64,000 nt of DNA, from the NCBI GenBank assembly GCA_002840245.1, contig PHAA01000024.1:27135-91134 (forward strand), written 5' to 3'. This document shows positions 26,012-34,931 of the stretch, piece after piece; the first letter of the stretch is position 1; each line of letters begins with the position of its first letter. Source of the stretch: Firmicutes bacterium HGW-Firmicutes-15. Lineage in GTDB: Bacteria > Bacillota > Syntrophomonadia > Syntrophomonadales > Syntrophomonadaceae. The translations under genes were made by a program, and so were the position numbers. The notes under the pieces were generated by a model. That model did not search any database and was not told the DNA's origin. It saw only the letters and a list, made by a program, of their open reading frames with translations.

Positions 26012-26178
26012 AGGGACATATACGAGGATATTATTATACGGGGACATTATCATACGGGGACATTATCATACGGGGACATTCCCCGAAGGGGTGTGTACCC
26101 ATACCTTAAACGGGGTGTGTACCATACCTAAACGGAGGATATCCCCATACCGTAAAGGGGTTTGTCCTCGTACATTAA
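26012..26178. repeat. Tandem and degenerate GGGGACATT-type repeats
   Basis: Two tandem copies of the 16-mer ACGGGGACATTATCAT (26038-26053, 26054-26069) are followed by a third, diverging copy. Then come GGGGTGTGTACCCATACC and weaker copies. The motifs GGGGACATTCCC and GGGGTGTGT are shared with the repeats at 9318 and 36548. The repeat fills the yraN-folD gap. Confidence 0.75.
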
Positions 26179-26210
26179 AAGACATATTTTGATTTCTGGG
26201 AGGATAATAA

Positions 26211-27038
26211 ATGTTAATTTATGGTAAAGAGATAAGGGAAAGTGTAAAAGAGGAAGTTAAAAGGGCAGCGCAGGAGCACCAGATGAAAATGACCATTATC
26301 CAAGTGGGGGAAGAGGGGCCTTCTGCCGCTTATATAAACGGAATAAGAAACTTTGCCCGGGATGTAGGAATCGATGTAACAGTACTAAATTTTGCTTCTG
26401 AGATAAGTGAAGCTGAGCTTCTAGCAAAGATTGATGACCTAAACCGGGATCCTGGGCTGACTGGAATAATGCTTCAAAAACCGTTGCCAGTTCATATCAA
26501 CGCAGACCTAGTGGTGAATGCCATAGACTATCATAAAGATGTTGAAGGAATTCACCCCTTTAACCTGGGGCGGCTCTTAACCAAAGAACATGGAGTGAAA
26601 CCAACTACCCCCAAAGCAGTTATTCGTATGTTAAAGGCGCATGATATTGATATAGAAGGCCAGAAGGTAACAATTGTAGGGCGTAGTACGATTTTAGGCG
26701 GACCGCTGGCGGTTATGATGATTGCTGAGAATGGAACCGTTACCGTGTGCCACACTCGCACTCGCGACCTTATCCAGGAGATAAGAAATGCTGATATAGT
26801 TGTTGCTGCAATGGGAAAAATGAATTTTATCACTGCCGACATGGTTAAAGAAAACAGCGTCATAATAGATGCAGGTATTAATTTTGACGAAAATGGCAAG
26901 ATGATGGGTGACGTCCATCCCGAGGCCCGGGCTAAAGCCAGAGTAGCCAGCGCGGTTCCGGGAGGGGTTGGAGTCATTACTGTTGCAGAGCTTTTTGATA
27001 ACCTGCGGATTTTAGCGGAGCGAAACCAGGGCCGTTAG
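26211..27038 (+). CDS. folD: FolD-like methylenetetrahydrofolate dehydrogenase lacking the cyclohydrolase lysine
   Basis: 275 aa with both FolD domains. The C-terminal NAD(P) domain has VTIVGRSTILGGPLAVMM, and the ending VPGGVGVITVAEL is conserved. The folate site is altered. The YxxxK motif reads YINGI (Tyr41 kept, the catalytic Lys replaced by Ile45). The Asp of the family DKDVDG motif is Glu112 (HKDVEGIHP). The Gln of the LQ-PLP motif is kept. In characterised FolDs, loss of the Lys abolishes 5,10-methenyl-THF cyclohydrolase activity while dehydrogenase activity can remain. The protein may therefore be dehydrogenase-only or act on another pterin. Good Shine-Dalgarno (GGGAGGA). Confidence 0.85.
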   Translation: MLIYGKEIRESVKEEVKRAAQEHQMKMTIIQVGEEGPSAAYINGIRNFARDVGIDVTVLNFASEISEAELLAKIDDLNRDPGLTGIMLQKPLPVHINADLVVNAIDYHKDVEGIHPFNLGRLLTKEHGVKPTTPKAVIRMLKAHDIDIEGQKVTIVGRSTILGGPLAVMMIAENGTVTVCHTRTRDLIQEIRNADIVVAAMGKMNFITADMVKENSVIIDAGINFDENGKMMGDVHPEARAKARVASAVPGGVGVITVAELFDNLRILAERNQGR

Positions 27039-27048
27039 TGGCCTTTTT
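27028..27048 (+). terminator. Weak terminator overlapping the folD stop
   Basis: AGGGCC / GGCCTT (6 bp, one wobble) with a 6-nt loop and T5, straddling the stop codon. Confidence 0.42.
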
Positions 27049-27204
27049 ACCCATTATCGTTGGAATGGTAACAACTTTAACTTTCCTTGGTATTAGCTCA
27101 CGGTACTTAGTATTGGCCAAAATCGTGATTTCATAAATATAAACGGCATGAGAGTAATTTTACACAAATAAATGCTATAATAAACAACAACAAATTAAAT
27201 AGTG

Positions 27205-27292
27205 CATCGGGGAGCTGATTATTTCGGCTGAGAAAGATATTAGATCTGACCCGTTAACCTGATCTGGGTAATGCCAGCGTAGGAATTGCTTT
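27205..27292 (+). promoter_or_regulatory. TPP (THI-box) riboswitch
   Basis: The conserved THI-box cores are present in order: CGGGGAGC, GGCTGAGAAA, CTGACCCGTTAACCTGATCT and GGGTAATGCCAGCGTAGGAA. It precedes an intrinsic terminator and the thi genes, so TPP binding would favour termination. Confidence 0.97.
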
Positions 27293-27310
27293 ATGCGAAA
27301 GTTCGCTATT

Positions 27311-27348
27311 GCCTTTTTACACCTGTCAGGAGTAAAAAGGCTTTTTTA
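27311..27348 (+). terminator. TPP-controlled attenuator hairpin
   Basis: A perfect 10-bp stem GCCTTTTTAC / GTAAAAAGGC with an 11-nt loop and T-run, 19 bases after the THI-box core and 66 before the first thi gene. Confidence 0.92.
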
Positions 27349-27413
27349 TTGTATGATTAATTCCTTGTCATATATGGAAAAAGCTTAGAAATGAAGTGCG
27401 GAGGTGAAAATAG

Positions 27414-28913
27414 ATGATTGTTAGGAAAGCATTAACAATTGCTGGGTCAGATTCGGGAGGTGGAGCTGGAATTCAAGCTGATCTGAAGACCTTTGCTGCT
27501 ATGGGTGTCTATGGCAGCAGTGTAATTACGGCGATTACAGCTCAGAATACCCTTGGAGTTTTAAAATCCGCCGGAATATCAGCGACATTGGTGGGTGAAC
27601 AACTAGATGCGGTTCTCAGCGATATTGGTGCTGATGCTATTAAGACAGGGATGTTATACGACGACGATATTATTGAGGTTATTACCAACCGGTTGAATTT
27701 TTATCAAATTCCCTCATTGGTGGTAGATCCAGTTATGATATCGACCAGTGGAGATACCTTACTGAATTACAGCGGTGTAAATACATTACGCGAAATGCTT
27801 TTGCCTATGGCAGATTTTATAACCCCCAATATTGATGAAGCTTCGGCTTTATGTGGTTTTAATATTGAAAAAGAAAGAGACCTCAATAAAGCCGCCAGAG
27901 AACTTCACCATTTAGGCGCCGATTTTGTGATTATTACGGGAATACAACGGGATAAACAGTCCATAGATTTTTGCTACGATGGTTACGAGTTTCGAGAATT
28001 AAAGGTACCGTTTATTGATACCCTTAATACCCATGGAACTGGATGCTCTTTTTCAGCTGCGTTGACTGCTTGTATGGCGCGAGGTGCTTCGCCATGGTCT
28101 GCGGTAACCATGGCGAAACAATATGTGACTAGTGGACTCCGCTACACGTATCAGGTTGGAAAAGGTAGAGGCCCGTTAAACCACATGGCTTCTTTCTTTC
28201 CGGGTAACTTGGGAGATATGAATATATTGGAGACTCGCACCGACGCTTTTCGAGACTGGGGAAATAAACCTGAATTAAACCATTTACCCTTGCTTAATGT
28301 GATTATTGGCGGTCCTTTGTGTAATGGAAAAGATTATGCGGAACTAGCCAGACTAGCGGTTAAGAACGGGGTGCGGTTGATTCAATTTCGGGAGAAAGAG
28401 GGCGATACCCGAGAACTGGTTGAAACGGCCCGGAAAATGTGCTCAGTGTGTCATGAGTATGGTGCCCTTTTTGTTGTTAATGACCGCGTGGATGTAGCTG
28501 TAGCATCTGGGGCTGACGGAGTTCATATTGGCCAAGATGATCTAACGCCACAAATGGCCCGTGCATTACTGGGCCCTGAGAAAATTATCGGAGTATCGGC
28601 AGTAAATATGGCTGAAGCTGAAGCTGCTGTGGAAGCTGGTGCTGACTATTTAGGAGTAGGGCCTGTTTATCCTACTGTGAGTAAGGAATGTAGAGTTGAT
28701 GCTTGTGGTTCGGGACTTTTGGCAGAGATTGTGGCGAGGGTTAATATTCCGGTGGTCGCTATCGGTGGTATAACGCCGGAAAATACCCTTCCAATTCTAA
28801 AGGCAGGGGCTTCGGGAGTTGCTGTTATATCGTCCATTTTGGGAGCCCCAGACCCGGCCCAGGTATTACGGCAGTTTATGACCGTGTTAACGCAATTTGG
28901 GTACGGTTCTTGA
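27414..28913 (+). CDS. thiDE: Fused HMP(-P) kinase ThiD / thiamine-phosphate synthase ThiE
   Basis: 499 aa bifunctional enzyme. ThiD (1-~262) starts ALTIAGSDSGGGAGIQADLKT, with NTHGTGCSFSAALTA at the phosphotransfer site. It phosphorylates hydroxymethylpyrimidine phosphate. ThiE (~285-499) has IQFREKEGDTRELV, FVVNDRVDVAVASGADGVHI, GVGPVYPTVSKE and VVAIGGITPENT. It joins HMP-PP with thiazole phosphate to give thiamine phosphate. ATG after GGAGGTG. First gene of the TPP-riboswitch operon. Both active sites look complete. Confidence 0.95.
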   Translation: MIVRKALTIAGSDSGGGAGIQADLKTFAAMGVYGSSVITAITAQNTLGVLKSAGISATLVGEQLDAVLSDIGADAIKTGMLYDDDIIEVITNRLNFYQIPSLVVDPVMISTSGDTLLNYSGVNTLREMLLPMADFITPNIDEASALCGFNIEKERDLNKAARELHHLGADFVIITGIQRDKQSIDFCYDGYEFRELKVPFIDTLNTHGTGCSFSAALTACMARGASPWSAVTMAKQYVTSGLRYTYQVGKGRGPLNHMASFFPGNLGDMNILETRTDAFRDWGNKPELNHLPLLNVIIGGPLCNGKDYAELARLAVKNGVRLIQFREKEGDTRELVETARKMCSVCHEYGALFVVNDRVDVAVASGADGVHIGQDDLTPQMARALLGPEKIIGVSAVNMAEAEAAVEAGADYLGVGPVYPTVSKECRVDACGSGLLAEIVARVNIPVVAIGGITPENTLPILKAGASGVAVISSILGAPDPAQVLRQFMTVLTQFGYGS

Positions 28914-29027
28914 TGTGCCAAAATATCTTGACATGGTGTGGAGAAGGCCCTTTCAGCTGAAAAAGCGAGTGATTAAGCCATTTTGAGAAAGCCAAAAATA
29001 TATTTAATATTTAGGGAGGACATTACT

Positions 29028-30323
29028 TTGACCCAATTGGAAAGTGCAAAACGTGGAGAAATAACCCCGCAAATGCAGGAAGTAGCCTTACATGAAGGAA
29101 TTCCGGCAGAAACTATTAGGGAGCGGGTAGCCAGCGGATTGGCTGTTATTCCTTTTAATGAACGACATCAGGGACTAAAAGCCTGTGGCATAGGGTTTGG
29201 TTTGCGTACTAAGGTAAATGCTAATCTAGGAACTTCTCAAGTTTTTCCCGAATGGGAAAATGAGATAGAAAAAATGGAGGCAGCCCTTGGGGCCGGGGCG
29301 GATGCCATTATGGACTTAAGTACCGGGGGTGAGCTCAAGGCCTGCCGCCGGGAAGTCCTGGCGAGATGTCCCGTACCTGTAGGTACTGTGCCAGTTTATG
29401 AAGCTGCTATAAGAACACGTTTAAAGAATAAACTGGTGGTGGAAATGGAAGCCGATGAATTGTTCCAGGTTATCGAAGAACATGCTGCTGAAGGGGTAGA
29501 TTTTGTTACGGTTCACTGTGGGGTTACCCGTAATATTGTAGAGAAAATGAAAAAGCGGCCCCGCTTGTTGGGGATCGTAAGTCGGGGTGGGGCAATGATG
29601 GCTGGATGGATGCTTCACCGGGGTGAAGAAAATCCATTATATGCTCAATTCGACCGACTTCTTGATATTTGTAAAACCTATGATGTTACTTTAAGTTTGG
29701 GCGATGGTTTGAGACCGGGATGTCTTGCAGATGCAACCGACCGTGCCCAGATTGAGGAATTAATAGTATTGGGCGAACTGGTTGAGCGTGCTCGGGAGGC
29801 TCAGGTACAGGTTATGGTAGAGGGCCCGGGTCATGTTCCCTTTGACCAGATTGAAGCCAATGTTAAGCTGCAGAAGCGACTTTGTCATAACGCACCCTTT
29901 TATGTGCTGGGTCCATTGGTTACTGATATTGCTGCTGGATATGACCACATAGCCGGAGCCATCGGCGGTACTCTAGCCGCAGTGGCGGGAGCAGATTTCT
30001 TATGTTATGTAACGCCATCCGAGCATCTGGGCTTGCCCACCGCAGAAGATGTTCGTGAGGGAACCATCGCTTCACGAATAGCGGCTCATGCAGCTGATAT
30101 AGTTAAAGGGATACCCGGAGCATGGGCACGGGATTTGGCTATGGCTGAAGCACGCAGGGATTTGAACTGGGAAAAACAAATGGAGTTAGCTCTAGATCCC
30201 CAGAGAGCACGGAAGGTACGAGCAGATCGAAATCCTGTTCTCCAGGAGGTATGCTCTATGTGTGGGGAGTTTTGTGCTATAGATCTGGTTAATAAATATC
30301 TAGGGAATTCAGGTGAAAAATAA
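29028..30323 (+). CDS. thiC: Phosphomethylpyrimidine synthase ThiC
   Basis: Radical-SAM enzyme turning aminoimidazole ribotide into HMP-P. The start is TTG 29028, seven bases after AGGGAGGA. A further upstream TTG (28983) has no ribosome site. 431 aa is the short (archaeal/clostridial) form. The body has [16 protein letters not shown] and [15 protein letters not shown]. The C-terminal cluster motif is CSMCGEFC, i.e. CX2CX3C, one residue shorter than the CX2CX4C of the long form; I believe this is common in short ThiCs. Confidence 0.94.
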   Translation: MTQLESAKRGEITPQMQEVALHEGIPAETIRERVASGLAVIPFNERHQGLKACGIGFGLRTKVNANLGTSQVFPEWENEIEKMEAALGAGADAIMDLSTGGELKACRREVLARCPVPVGTVPVYEAAIRTRLKNKLVVEMEADELFQVIEEHAAEGVDFVTVHCGVTRNIVEKMKKRPRLLGIVSRGGAMMAGWMLHRGEENPLYAQFDRLLDICKTYDVTLSLGDGLRPGCLADATDRAQIEELIVLGELVERAREAQVQVMVEGPGHVPFDQIEANVKLQKRLCHNAPFYVLGPLVTDIAAGYDHIAGAIGGTLAAVAGADFLCYVTPSEHLGLPTAEDVREGTIASRIAAHAADIVKGIPGAWARDLAMAEARRDLNWEKQMELALDPQRARKVRADRNPVLQEVCSMCGEFCAIDLVNKYLGNSGEK

Positions 30324-30329
30324 GGTGTG

Positions 30330-30452
30330 GAGACACACCATAACTCGCCACATTAAGGTAAGGGTACACACCATAACTTGCCAACCCTGGCGGGCGTCAA
30401 GTTAAGGAATGTCCCCGTATAAGGTGACGACTTAAGGAATATCCCAGTATGA
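30330..30452. repeat. Degenerate GGGGACATTCC-type repeat, inverted orientation
   Basis: Read on the minus strand it contains TATACGGGGACATTCCTTAA and two TTATGGTGTGT(A/C) units, matching the motif pairs in the other repeat tracts. It separates thiC from the thiamine-binding gene inside the operon. Confidence 0.6.
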
Positions 30453-30465
30453 GGAGGTTTTATTG

Positions 30466-30753
30466 ATGGCGGAAGCAAATTTAAGCTTGCAGATATTGCC
30501 GGTAGTGGATGAAGACAAGATATATGGAATTGTTGACAAAGTTATCAGCGTTATTAAGGATTCACAGTTAAAATATGTGGTGGGGCCTATGGAAACTACT
30601 ATAGAAGGTGACTTGGATACCCTTTTAGGTCTGGTCAAGAAGGCCCTAGAGGTCTGTACGGAAGCAGAAGTGGCGCGAGTCATAGCAGTAGTGAAAATCG
30701 ATTATAAACCTAGTGGAGTGACTATTGATGAAAAGATTGGCAAGTATCGGTAA
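30466..30753 (+). CDS. Thiamine/HMP-binding protein of the MTH1187/YkoF family
   Basis: 95 aa cytosolic protein. NLSLQILPVVDE, YVVGPMETTIEGDLDTLLGLV and ARVIAVVKIDYKP match the small alpha/beta MTH1187/YkoF-like fold, which binds thiamine or its pyrimidine. ATG 30466 follows GAGGAGG. It overlaps the permease gene by 26 bases, so the two are coupled. This suggests a role in pyrimidine or thiamine handling together with the ABC transporter. Confidence 0.85.
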   Translation: MAEANLSLQILPVVDEDKIYGIVDKVISVIKDSQLKYVVGPMETTIEGDLDTLLGLVKKALEVCTEAEVARVIAVVKIDYKPSGVTIDEKIGKYR

Positions 30754-31507
30754 TAAGCTGGCTCCGTATATAACCGCCTTTCTGCTGCTATCAATATGGG
30801 AAGTGGCAGTGAGATTAAACCATTTGCCATCATATATATTACCGAGCCCCCTTCAGATTATAAAAACGCTGGCGGGAACATTTCCCTTATTGTTAATGCA
30901 TACTGCCAGCACATTGGAAGAAGCAATGCTGGGATTTATACTGGCCATTCTCATAGCATTCCTGACGGCATTTGTGCTTGACTATTTTTATTGGCTAAAC
31001 CAGGCGGTATACCCCTTACTCATTGTTTCCCAGACAATACCTATTATTACCCTGGCACCGCTGTTTCTGATATGGTTTGGATGGGGTTTACTTCCGAAAA
31101 TAATAGTAGTAATTCTGGTTTGCTTTTTCCCTATAGTTATAAGTCTTTTGAATGGCCTTAATTCGGTTGACCCGGATCTGATCAACCTTTTCCGTTCCAT
31201 GGGAGCCAGCAGGATAGCAATTTTCAAGATGGTCAAGCTACCCTCGGCCCTGTCGGTATTTTTCTCGGGTTTGAAGATATCCGCATCGTACAGTATAATG
31301 GCCGCGGTAATAGGAGAATGGCTGGGGGCAGAGCAGGGATTAGGATACTTCATGACCATTGCCCAGAAATCTTTCAGGGTGGATCGCGTTCTGGCAGCGG
31401 TGGTGGTTATTGCGTTATTAAGTTTGTTGGTAGTAAAAGCTATAGACTTGGCTGAATGGTTGGTGGTGCCATGGAAGCGAAAGCAGGAAGAAAGAGAAAT
31501 CAATTAA
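30728..31507 (+). CDS. ABC transporter permease (ThiX type)
   Basis: Membrane subunit of about 259 aa with roughly six hydrophobic segments. The BPD_transp_1 coupling motif is seen as FRSMGASRIAIFKMVKLPSALS (near 155-176), with the EAA-loop glycine. It belongs to the nitrate/taurine/HMP-type importer family. Start ATG 30728 lies inside the preceding gene. The solute-binding protein and ATPase of the same importer lie ~1.6 kb downstream in the operon, split off by thiM and a HAD gene. Confidence 0.87.
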   Translation: MKRLASIGNKLAPYITAFLLLSIWEVAVRLNHLPSYILPSPLQIIKTLAGTFPLLLMHTASTLEEAMLGFILAILIAFLTAFVLDYFYWLNQAVYPLLIVSQTIPIITLAPLFLIWFGWGLLPKIIVVILVCFFPIVISLLNGLNSVDPDLINLFRSMGASRIAIFKMVKLPSALSVFFSGLKISASYSIMAAVIGEWLGAEQGLGYFMTIAQKSFRVDRVLAAVVVIALLSLLVVKAIDLAEWLVVPWKRKQEEREIN

Positions 31508-31633
31508 GAATAAAGAAAAACCGGCTTGCGCCTAGCTTCTGGCGACGGCGGAACCGTGGTTGCACTTATACTATCCATCTTATAAAAAATTATAATTTCT
31601 GATAGTAAAAAATATTTGTGGAGGTAGTAAGTA

Positions 31634-32440
31634 ATGTTAAGAAAATGTGTGGAAATCTGGGATGAGGTCAGGTTAAAGACTCCATTAGTTCAATGCATAA
31701 CTAATTATGTAACTATAAATGATGTAGCTAATATTGTTTTAGCTAGTGGCGCCTCACCGGCTATGGTTGAGAATCCAAAAGAGGCCGGCGATTTTGCCCG
31801 TATTAGCAGTGCGCTCTATTTGAATCTAGGTACTCTTACTGGTGAACAAGAACTGGCGATGCTCGAAGCAGTTAAAGGAGCATCATTCGCAGGGGTGCCG
31901 GTAATAGTAGACCCGGTAGCCTGTGGGGTAATACCGCGTAAAGTAGAGATGTTAGAAAGGCTTATTGAAAATAGCAAGATTGCTTGCATTAAAGGGAATA
32001 GCGCCGAGATCAAAAGCCTGGCAGGAGTAGAAGCCAGCGCCCGGGGGGTTGATTCGCTAGATCAGGGCGAGGGACTAGAACAAGCCTGCCAAGCCCTAGC
32101 GAAAAAGGAACAGACGGTAGTAGCTGCTACCGGAGCCGTTGATGTGGTGGCAGATTACCAACGCTTGGCTTTTATTAAAAATGGAACTTTTTTATATGCC
32201 TCGATTACTGGGGCTGGATGCATGGTTGGAGGAGTTGTAGCTGCATGTATCGGAATAGCTCCTCAAGAACCGTGGCTGGCAACCATAACCGGCTTAATTG
32301 CATTTAATATCGCCGGTGAGCGGACAGCCAGAGTATCTGGAGAAAATCCCGGTAGTTTCCGTAGTTTGTTATTCGATAATTTATATCATATGCGGGGAGA
32401 GGATATCCTTAAAGAAGCACAGGTAGAGTGGAGAAGCTAA
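31634..32440 (+). CDS. thiM: Hydroxyethylthiazole kinase
   Basis: Phosphorylates salvaged thiazole alcohol. 268 aa with PLVQCITNYVTINDVANIVLA-type N-terminus, ASPAMVENPKEA, IVDPVACG and VVAATGAVD. The phosphate loop is SITGAGCMVGGVVAA. Good GTGGAGG ribosome site. The 126-base gap before it contains a 16-base fragment (31557-31572) shared with the repeat at 9318. Confidence 0.95.
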   Translation: MLRKCVEIWDEVRLKTPLVQCITNYVTINDVANIVLASGASPAMVENPKEAGDFARISSALYLNLGTLTGEQELAMLEAVKGASFAGVPVIVDPVACGVIPRKVEMLERLIENSKIACIKGNSAEIKSLAGVEASARGVDSLDQGEGLEQACQALAKKEQTVVAATGAVDVVADYQRLAFIKNGTFLYASITGAGCMVGGVVAACIGIAPQEPWLATITGLIAFNIAGERTARVSGENPGSFRSLLFDNLYHMRGEDILKEAQVEWRS

Positions 32441-32456
32441 AGCGAGGTGATAAGAC

Positions 32457-33101
32457 TTGTCTAAGAAAATAATGTTCTTTATTGATTTTGACGGAACCAT
32501 TTCCAAAGAAGATGTCTGTTCGACTATGGTGAAGAAATTTGCCTTAGAGGGATGGGAGGAAATTAACAACTTGTGGGAGGAAGGGGCGCTATCTACCGAA
32601 GAATGTGCCAGTCGTACCTTGGAACTTATCGAGGTGAAACCCGAGGAATTGGAAGCGTTTTTTAAAACGGTAGATATTGACGACAGTTTTACGCCTTTTG
32701 TCAATTGGACGGAGCATAAACAATTTCCACTGTATATACTGAGTGACGGATATGATAATTACATAAAAGAGGTTCTAATGCGGCATGGACTAAAACTTAC
32801 CTATTATGCAAATCATCTGGAATATGAAGAGGGCTGGCAGATAAAATGTCTGCATTTGGATAAGGAGTGTAAAAAATGTGGGGTATGTAAGACTGGGTTG
32901 GTTGAAGAATTGCTGAAACCTGGGTATATAAGCGTTTACATAGGTGATGGTTATTCAGATATATGCCCGGCAGAGTATTGCAATATTGTATTCGCCAAAG
33001 ATCACCTGGCCCGTTTATGCCAAGAAAAAGGAATACCTTTTTATCATTATGATGATTTTACTGATGTACAAAGAATGGTAGAGAAACTTATTAGGGGCTA
33101 A
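32457..33101 (+). CDS. HAD phosphatase (MtnX-like), candidate thiamine-phosphate phosphatase
   Basis: 214 aa. HAD motif I is [13 protein letters not shown] (Asp10, Asp12), motif II is YILSDGYD and motif III is [14 protein letters not shown] cysteine-rich insert CKKCGVC near 139-145 occurs in MtnX/PSP-like phosphatases. Start TTG 32457 is seven bases after GCGAGGTG, 16 bases after thiM. The operon position suggests dephosphorylation of a thiamine intermediate (for example TMP or HMP-P). This is inference, because the family also includes the methionine-salvage enzyme. Confidence 0.8.
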   Translation: MSKKIMFFIDFDGTISKEDVCSTMVKKFALEGWEEINNLWEEGALSTEECASRTLELIEVKPEELEAFFKTVDIDDSFTPFVNWTEHKQFPLYILSDGYDNYIKEVLMRHGLKLTYYANHLEYEEGWQIKCLHLDKECKKCGVCKTGLVEELLKPGYISVYIGDGYSDICPAEYCNIVFAKDHLARLCQEKGIPFYHYDDFTDVQRMVEKLIRG

Positions 33102-33130
33102 GAAAAAATCCAATTGAGAGGATGTTGATT

Positions 33131-34123
33131 ATGAAGAAGATTGTAGTAGTGGCATTGATTATGAGTATCTTGGCAATGGGATTGGCAGGTTGCTCAACCA
33201 AAACGAGTGTAAAAAATGACGTTCCCTTACAGAAAGTTACAGTAATGTTAGACTGGTTTCCCAATACCAACCATAGTGGATTATATGTTGCCAAAGACCA
33301 GGGTTATTATGCCGAGGAAGGTCTGGATGTGAACATAATTCAAGCAGCAGAAGGCGGTAATCCTCAGCTTATTGCCGCGGGCAAAACCGATTTTGCCATC
33401 AGCTATCAGGAAGAAGTTACCATAGCCCGTTCACAGGACATTCCGGTTGTTGCCATAGCAGCAGTTATCCAGCATAATACTTCCGGTTTTGCATCGCCGG
33501 TGAGTAAAAACATAAAAACTCCCAAGGATTTTGAAGGCAAAACATATGGGGGATGGGGTTCCCCAGCGGAGACAGCTGTATTAAAAGTATTGATGGATAA
33601 GTACGGAGCTGATATAAACAAAGTAAAAATGGTGAATGTAGGCTCGGCCGACTTTTTTGCCAGTATGGAGAAAGGCATAGATTTTTCCTGGATATTCGAA
33701 GGCTGGACAGGAATTGAGGCAAAGACCAAAGGAATAGACTTGAACTTTATAAAACCTAAGGATGTATATAATATTCTAGACTATTATACCCCGGTTATCA
33801 TTGCCGGTGAGAACATAATATCGCAGGATCCAGAATTGGTTAAAAAGTTTATGAAGGCTACTACCAAAGGTTATAATTTTGCCATAGATAATCCGGATAA
33901 AACCGCCGCTATTCTTATAAAGAGCGTTCCAGAGCTAAATAAGGATCTGGTCATTGCGAGTCAAACCTATCTCTCTAAAGAATATAAATCAGATGCCCCG
34001 CGCTGGGGAGAAATGAAGTCGGAAGTATGGAAGGACTACGCAGTTTTCATGTTTGTTTACAAGTTGATTGATAAGAACATTCAGGTTGAGCAGGCTTTTA
34101 CTAATAAGTTTCTGCCGGAATAG
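33131..34123 (+). CDS. ABC substrate-binding lipoprotein, NMT1/THI5-like (ThiY type)
   Basis: About 330 aa with a lipoprotein signal peptide and lipobox LAGC (Cys ~21). The mature part begins [25 protein letters not shown], the hallmark of NMT1/THI5-like pyrimidine-binding proteins, and continues [12 protein letters not shown]. It is likely to bind a thiamine pyrimidine precursor outside the membrane. ATG 33131 is best spaced from GAGAGG; the upstream ATG 33122 overlaps it. It works with the permease at 30728 and the ATPase at 34135. Confidence 0.9.
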   Translation: MKKIVVVALIMSILAMGLAGCSTKTSVKNDVPLQKVTVMLDWFPNTNHSGLYVAKDQGYYAEEGLDVNIIQAAEGGNPQLIAAGKTDFAISYQEEVTIARSQDIPVVAIAAVIQHNTSGFASPVSKNIKTPKDFEGKTYGGWGSPAETAVLKVLMDKYGADINKVKMVNVGSADFFASMEKGIDFSWIFEGWTGIEAKTKGIDLNFIKPKDVYNILDYYTPVIIAGENIISQDPELVKKFMKATTKGYNFAIDNPDKTAAILIKSVPELNKDLVIASQTYLSKEYKSDAPRWGEMKSEVWKDYAVFMFVYKLIDKNIQVEQAFTNKFLPE

Positions 34124-34134
34124 GAGAAAAGACC

Positions 34135-34872
34135 GTGGCCGGGATAAACGTTTGTAATGTCACTAAAAGCCTGGACAGGGTAGTTACCCTGTCTAATATC
34201 TCATTAAGCGTAGAATGCCACGAATTTGTTGTCATTATTGGTCCGAGCGGTTGTGGTAAGAGTACCCTCTTAAATATTGTATCGGGATTAATCGTACCAG
34301 ATCATGGGCGTATTGAGATAGGCAGCGAAGATTGGACGGGGCGTACCGGTAGGATAAGCTATATGCAGCAAAAGGACCTGCTTTTGCCTTCCCGGAATGT
34401 CATGGACAATGTTTGCATCCCTTTACTGCTTAAGGGTATAGATAAAATGCGAGCTAATGAAACCGCCCAGGCCTATCTTAAAGATTTCGGCCTGGAAGGG
34501 TTTGAAAACTACTATCCTCGCCAGCTTTCGGGAGGAATGCGGCAGCGGGCAGCTCTTTTACGTACCTATTTGTTTACCAGCGACATAATGCTCATGGATG
34601 AACCCTTCGCTGGATTGGATGCCATCACCCGGAGGAAGATGCAGTTGTGGTTAAGAGAACTGTGTAGTACTTACCGACCTTCGGTCCTATTTGTGACCCA
34701 TGACATTGATGAAGCCTTGCTTCTGGCCGACACCATCTATGTATTTTCACCTCGCCCTGCGCAGATAAGCCTTCATATTAAGGTGCAGCCGGGAGTAGGT
34801 AGCAAAAACGAAGAATTGAAGCAGGAGATTATGGCAGCTATGGAGGCAGATGAAGATGGAACACAGTTATGA
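34135..34872 (+). CDS. ABC transporter ATPase (ThiZ type)
   Basis: 245 aa. Walker A GPSGCGKST (36-44), Q-loop YMQQKDLLLPSRNV, signature LSGGMRQR (131-138), Walker B IMLMDEP (151-157) and H-loop FVTHDIDEAL. GTG start 12 bases after the lipoprotein stop. Last gene of the thiamine cluster. Confidence 0.9.
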   Translation: MAGINVCNVTKSLDRVVTLSNISLSVECHEFVVIIGPSGCGKSTLLNIVSGLIVPDHGRIEIGSEDWTGRTGRISYMQQKDLLLPSRNVMDNVCIPLLLKGIDKMRANETAQAYLKDFGLEGFENYYPRQLSGGMRQRAALLRTYLFTSDIMLMDEPFAGLDAITRRKMQLWLRELCSTYRPSVLFVTHDIDEALLLADTIYVFSPRPAQISLHIKVQPGVGSKNEELKQEIMAAMEADEDGTQL

Positions 34873-34931
34873 TGGAAGCAAAGTGATAGGCGGGCTCTGA
34901 AGATTAGAGAATTGAGAAATCAACTGTTGGT

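Noticed and set aside
26036..26178. Possible CRISPR array
   Set aside because: The 16-base repeats are directly adjacent without spacers, decay quickly, and no cas genes are near.
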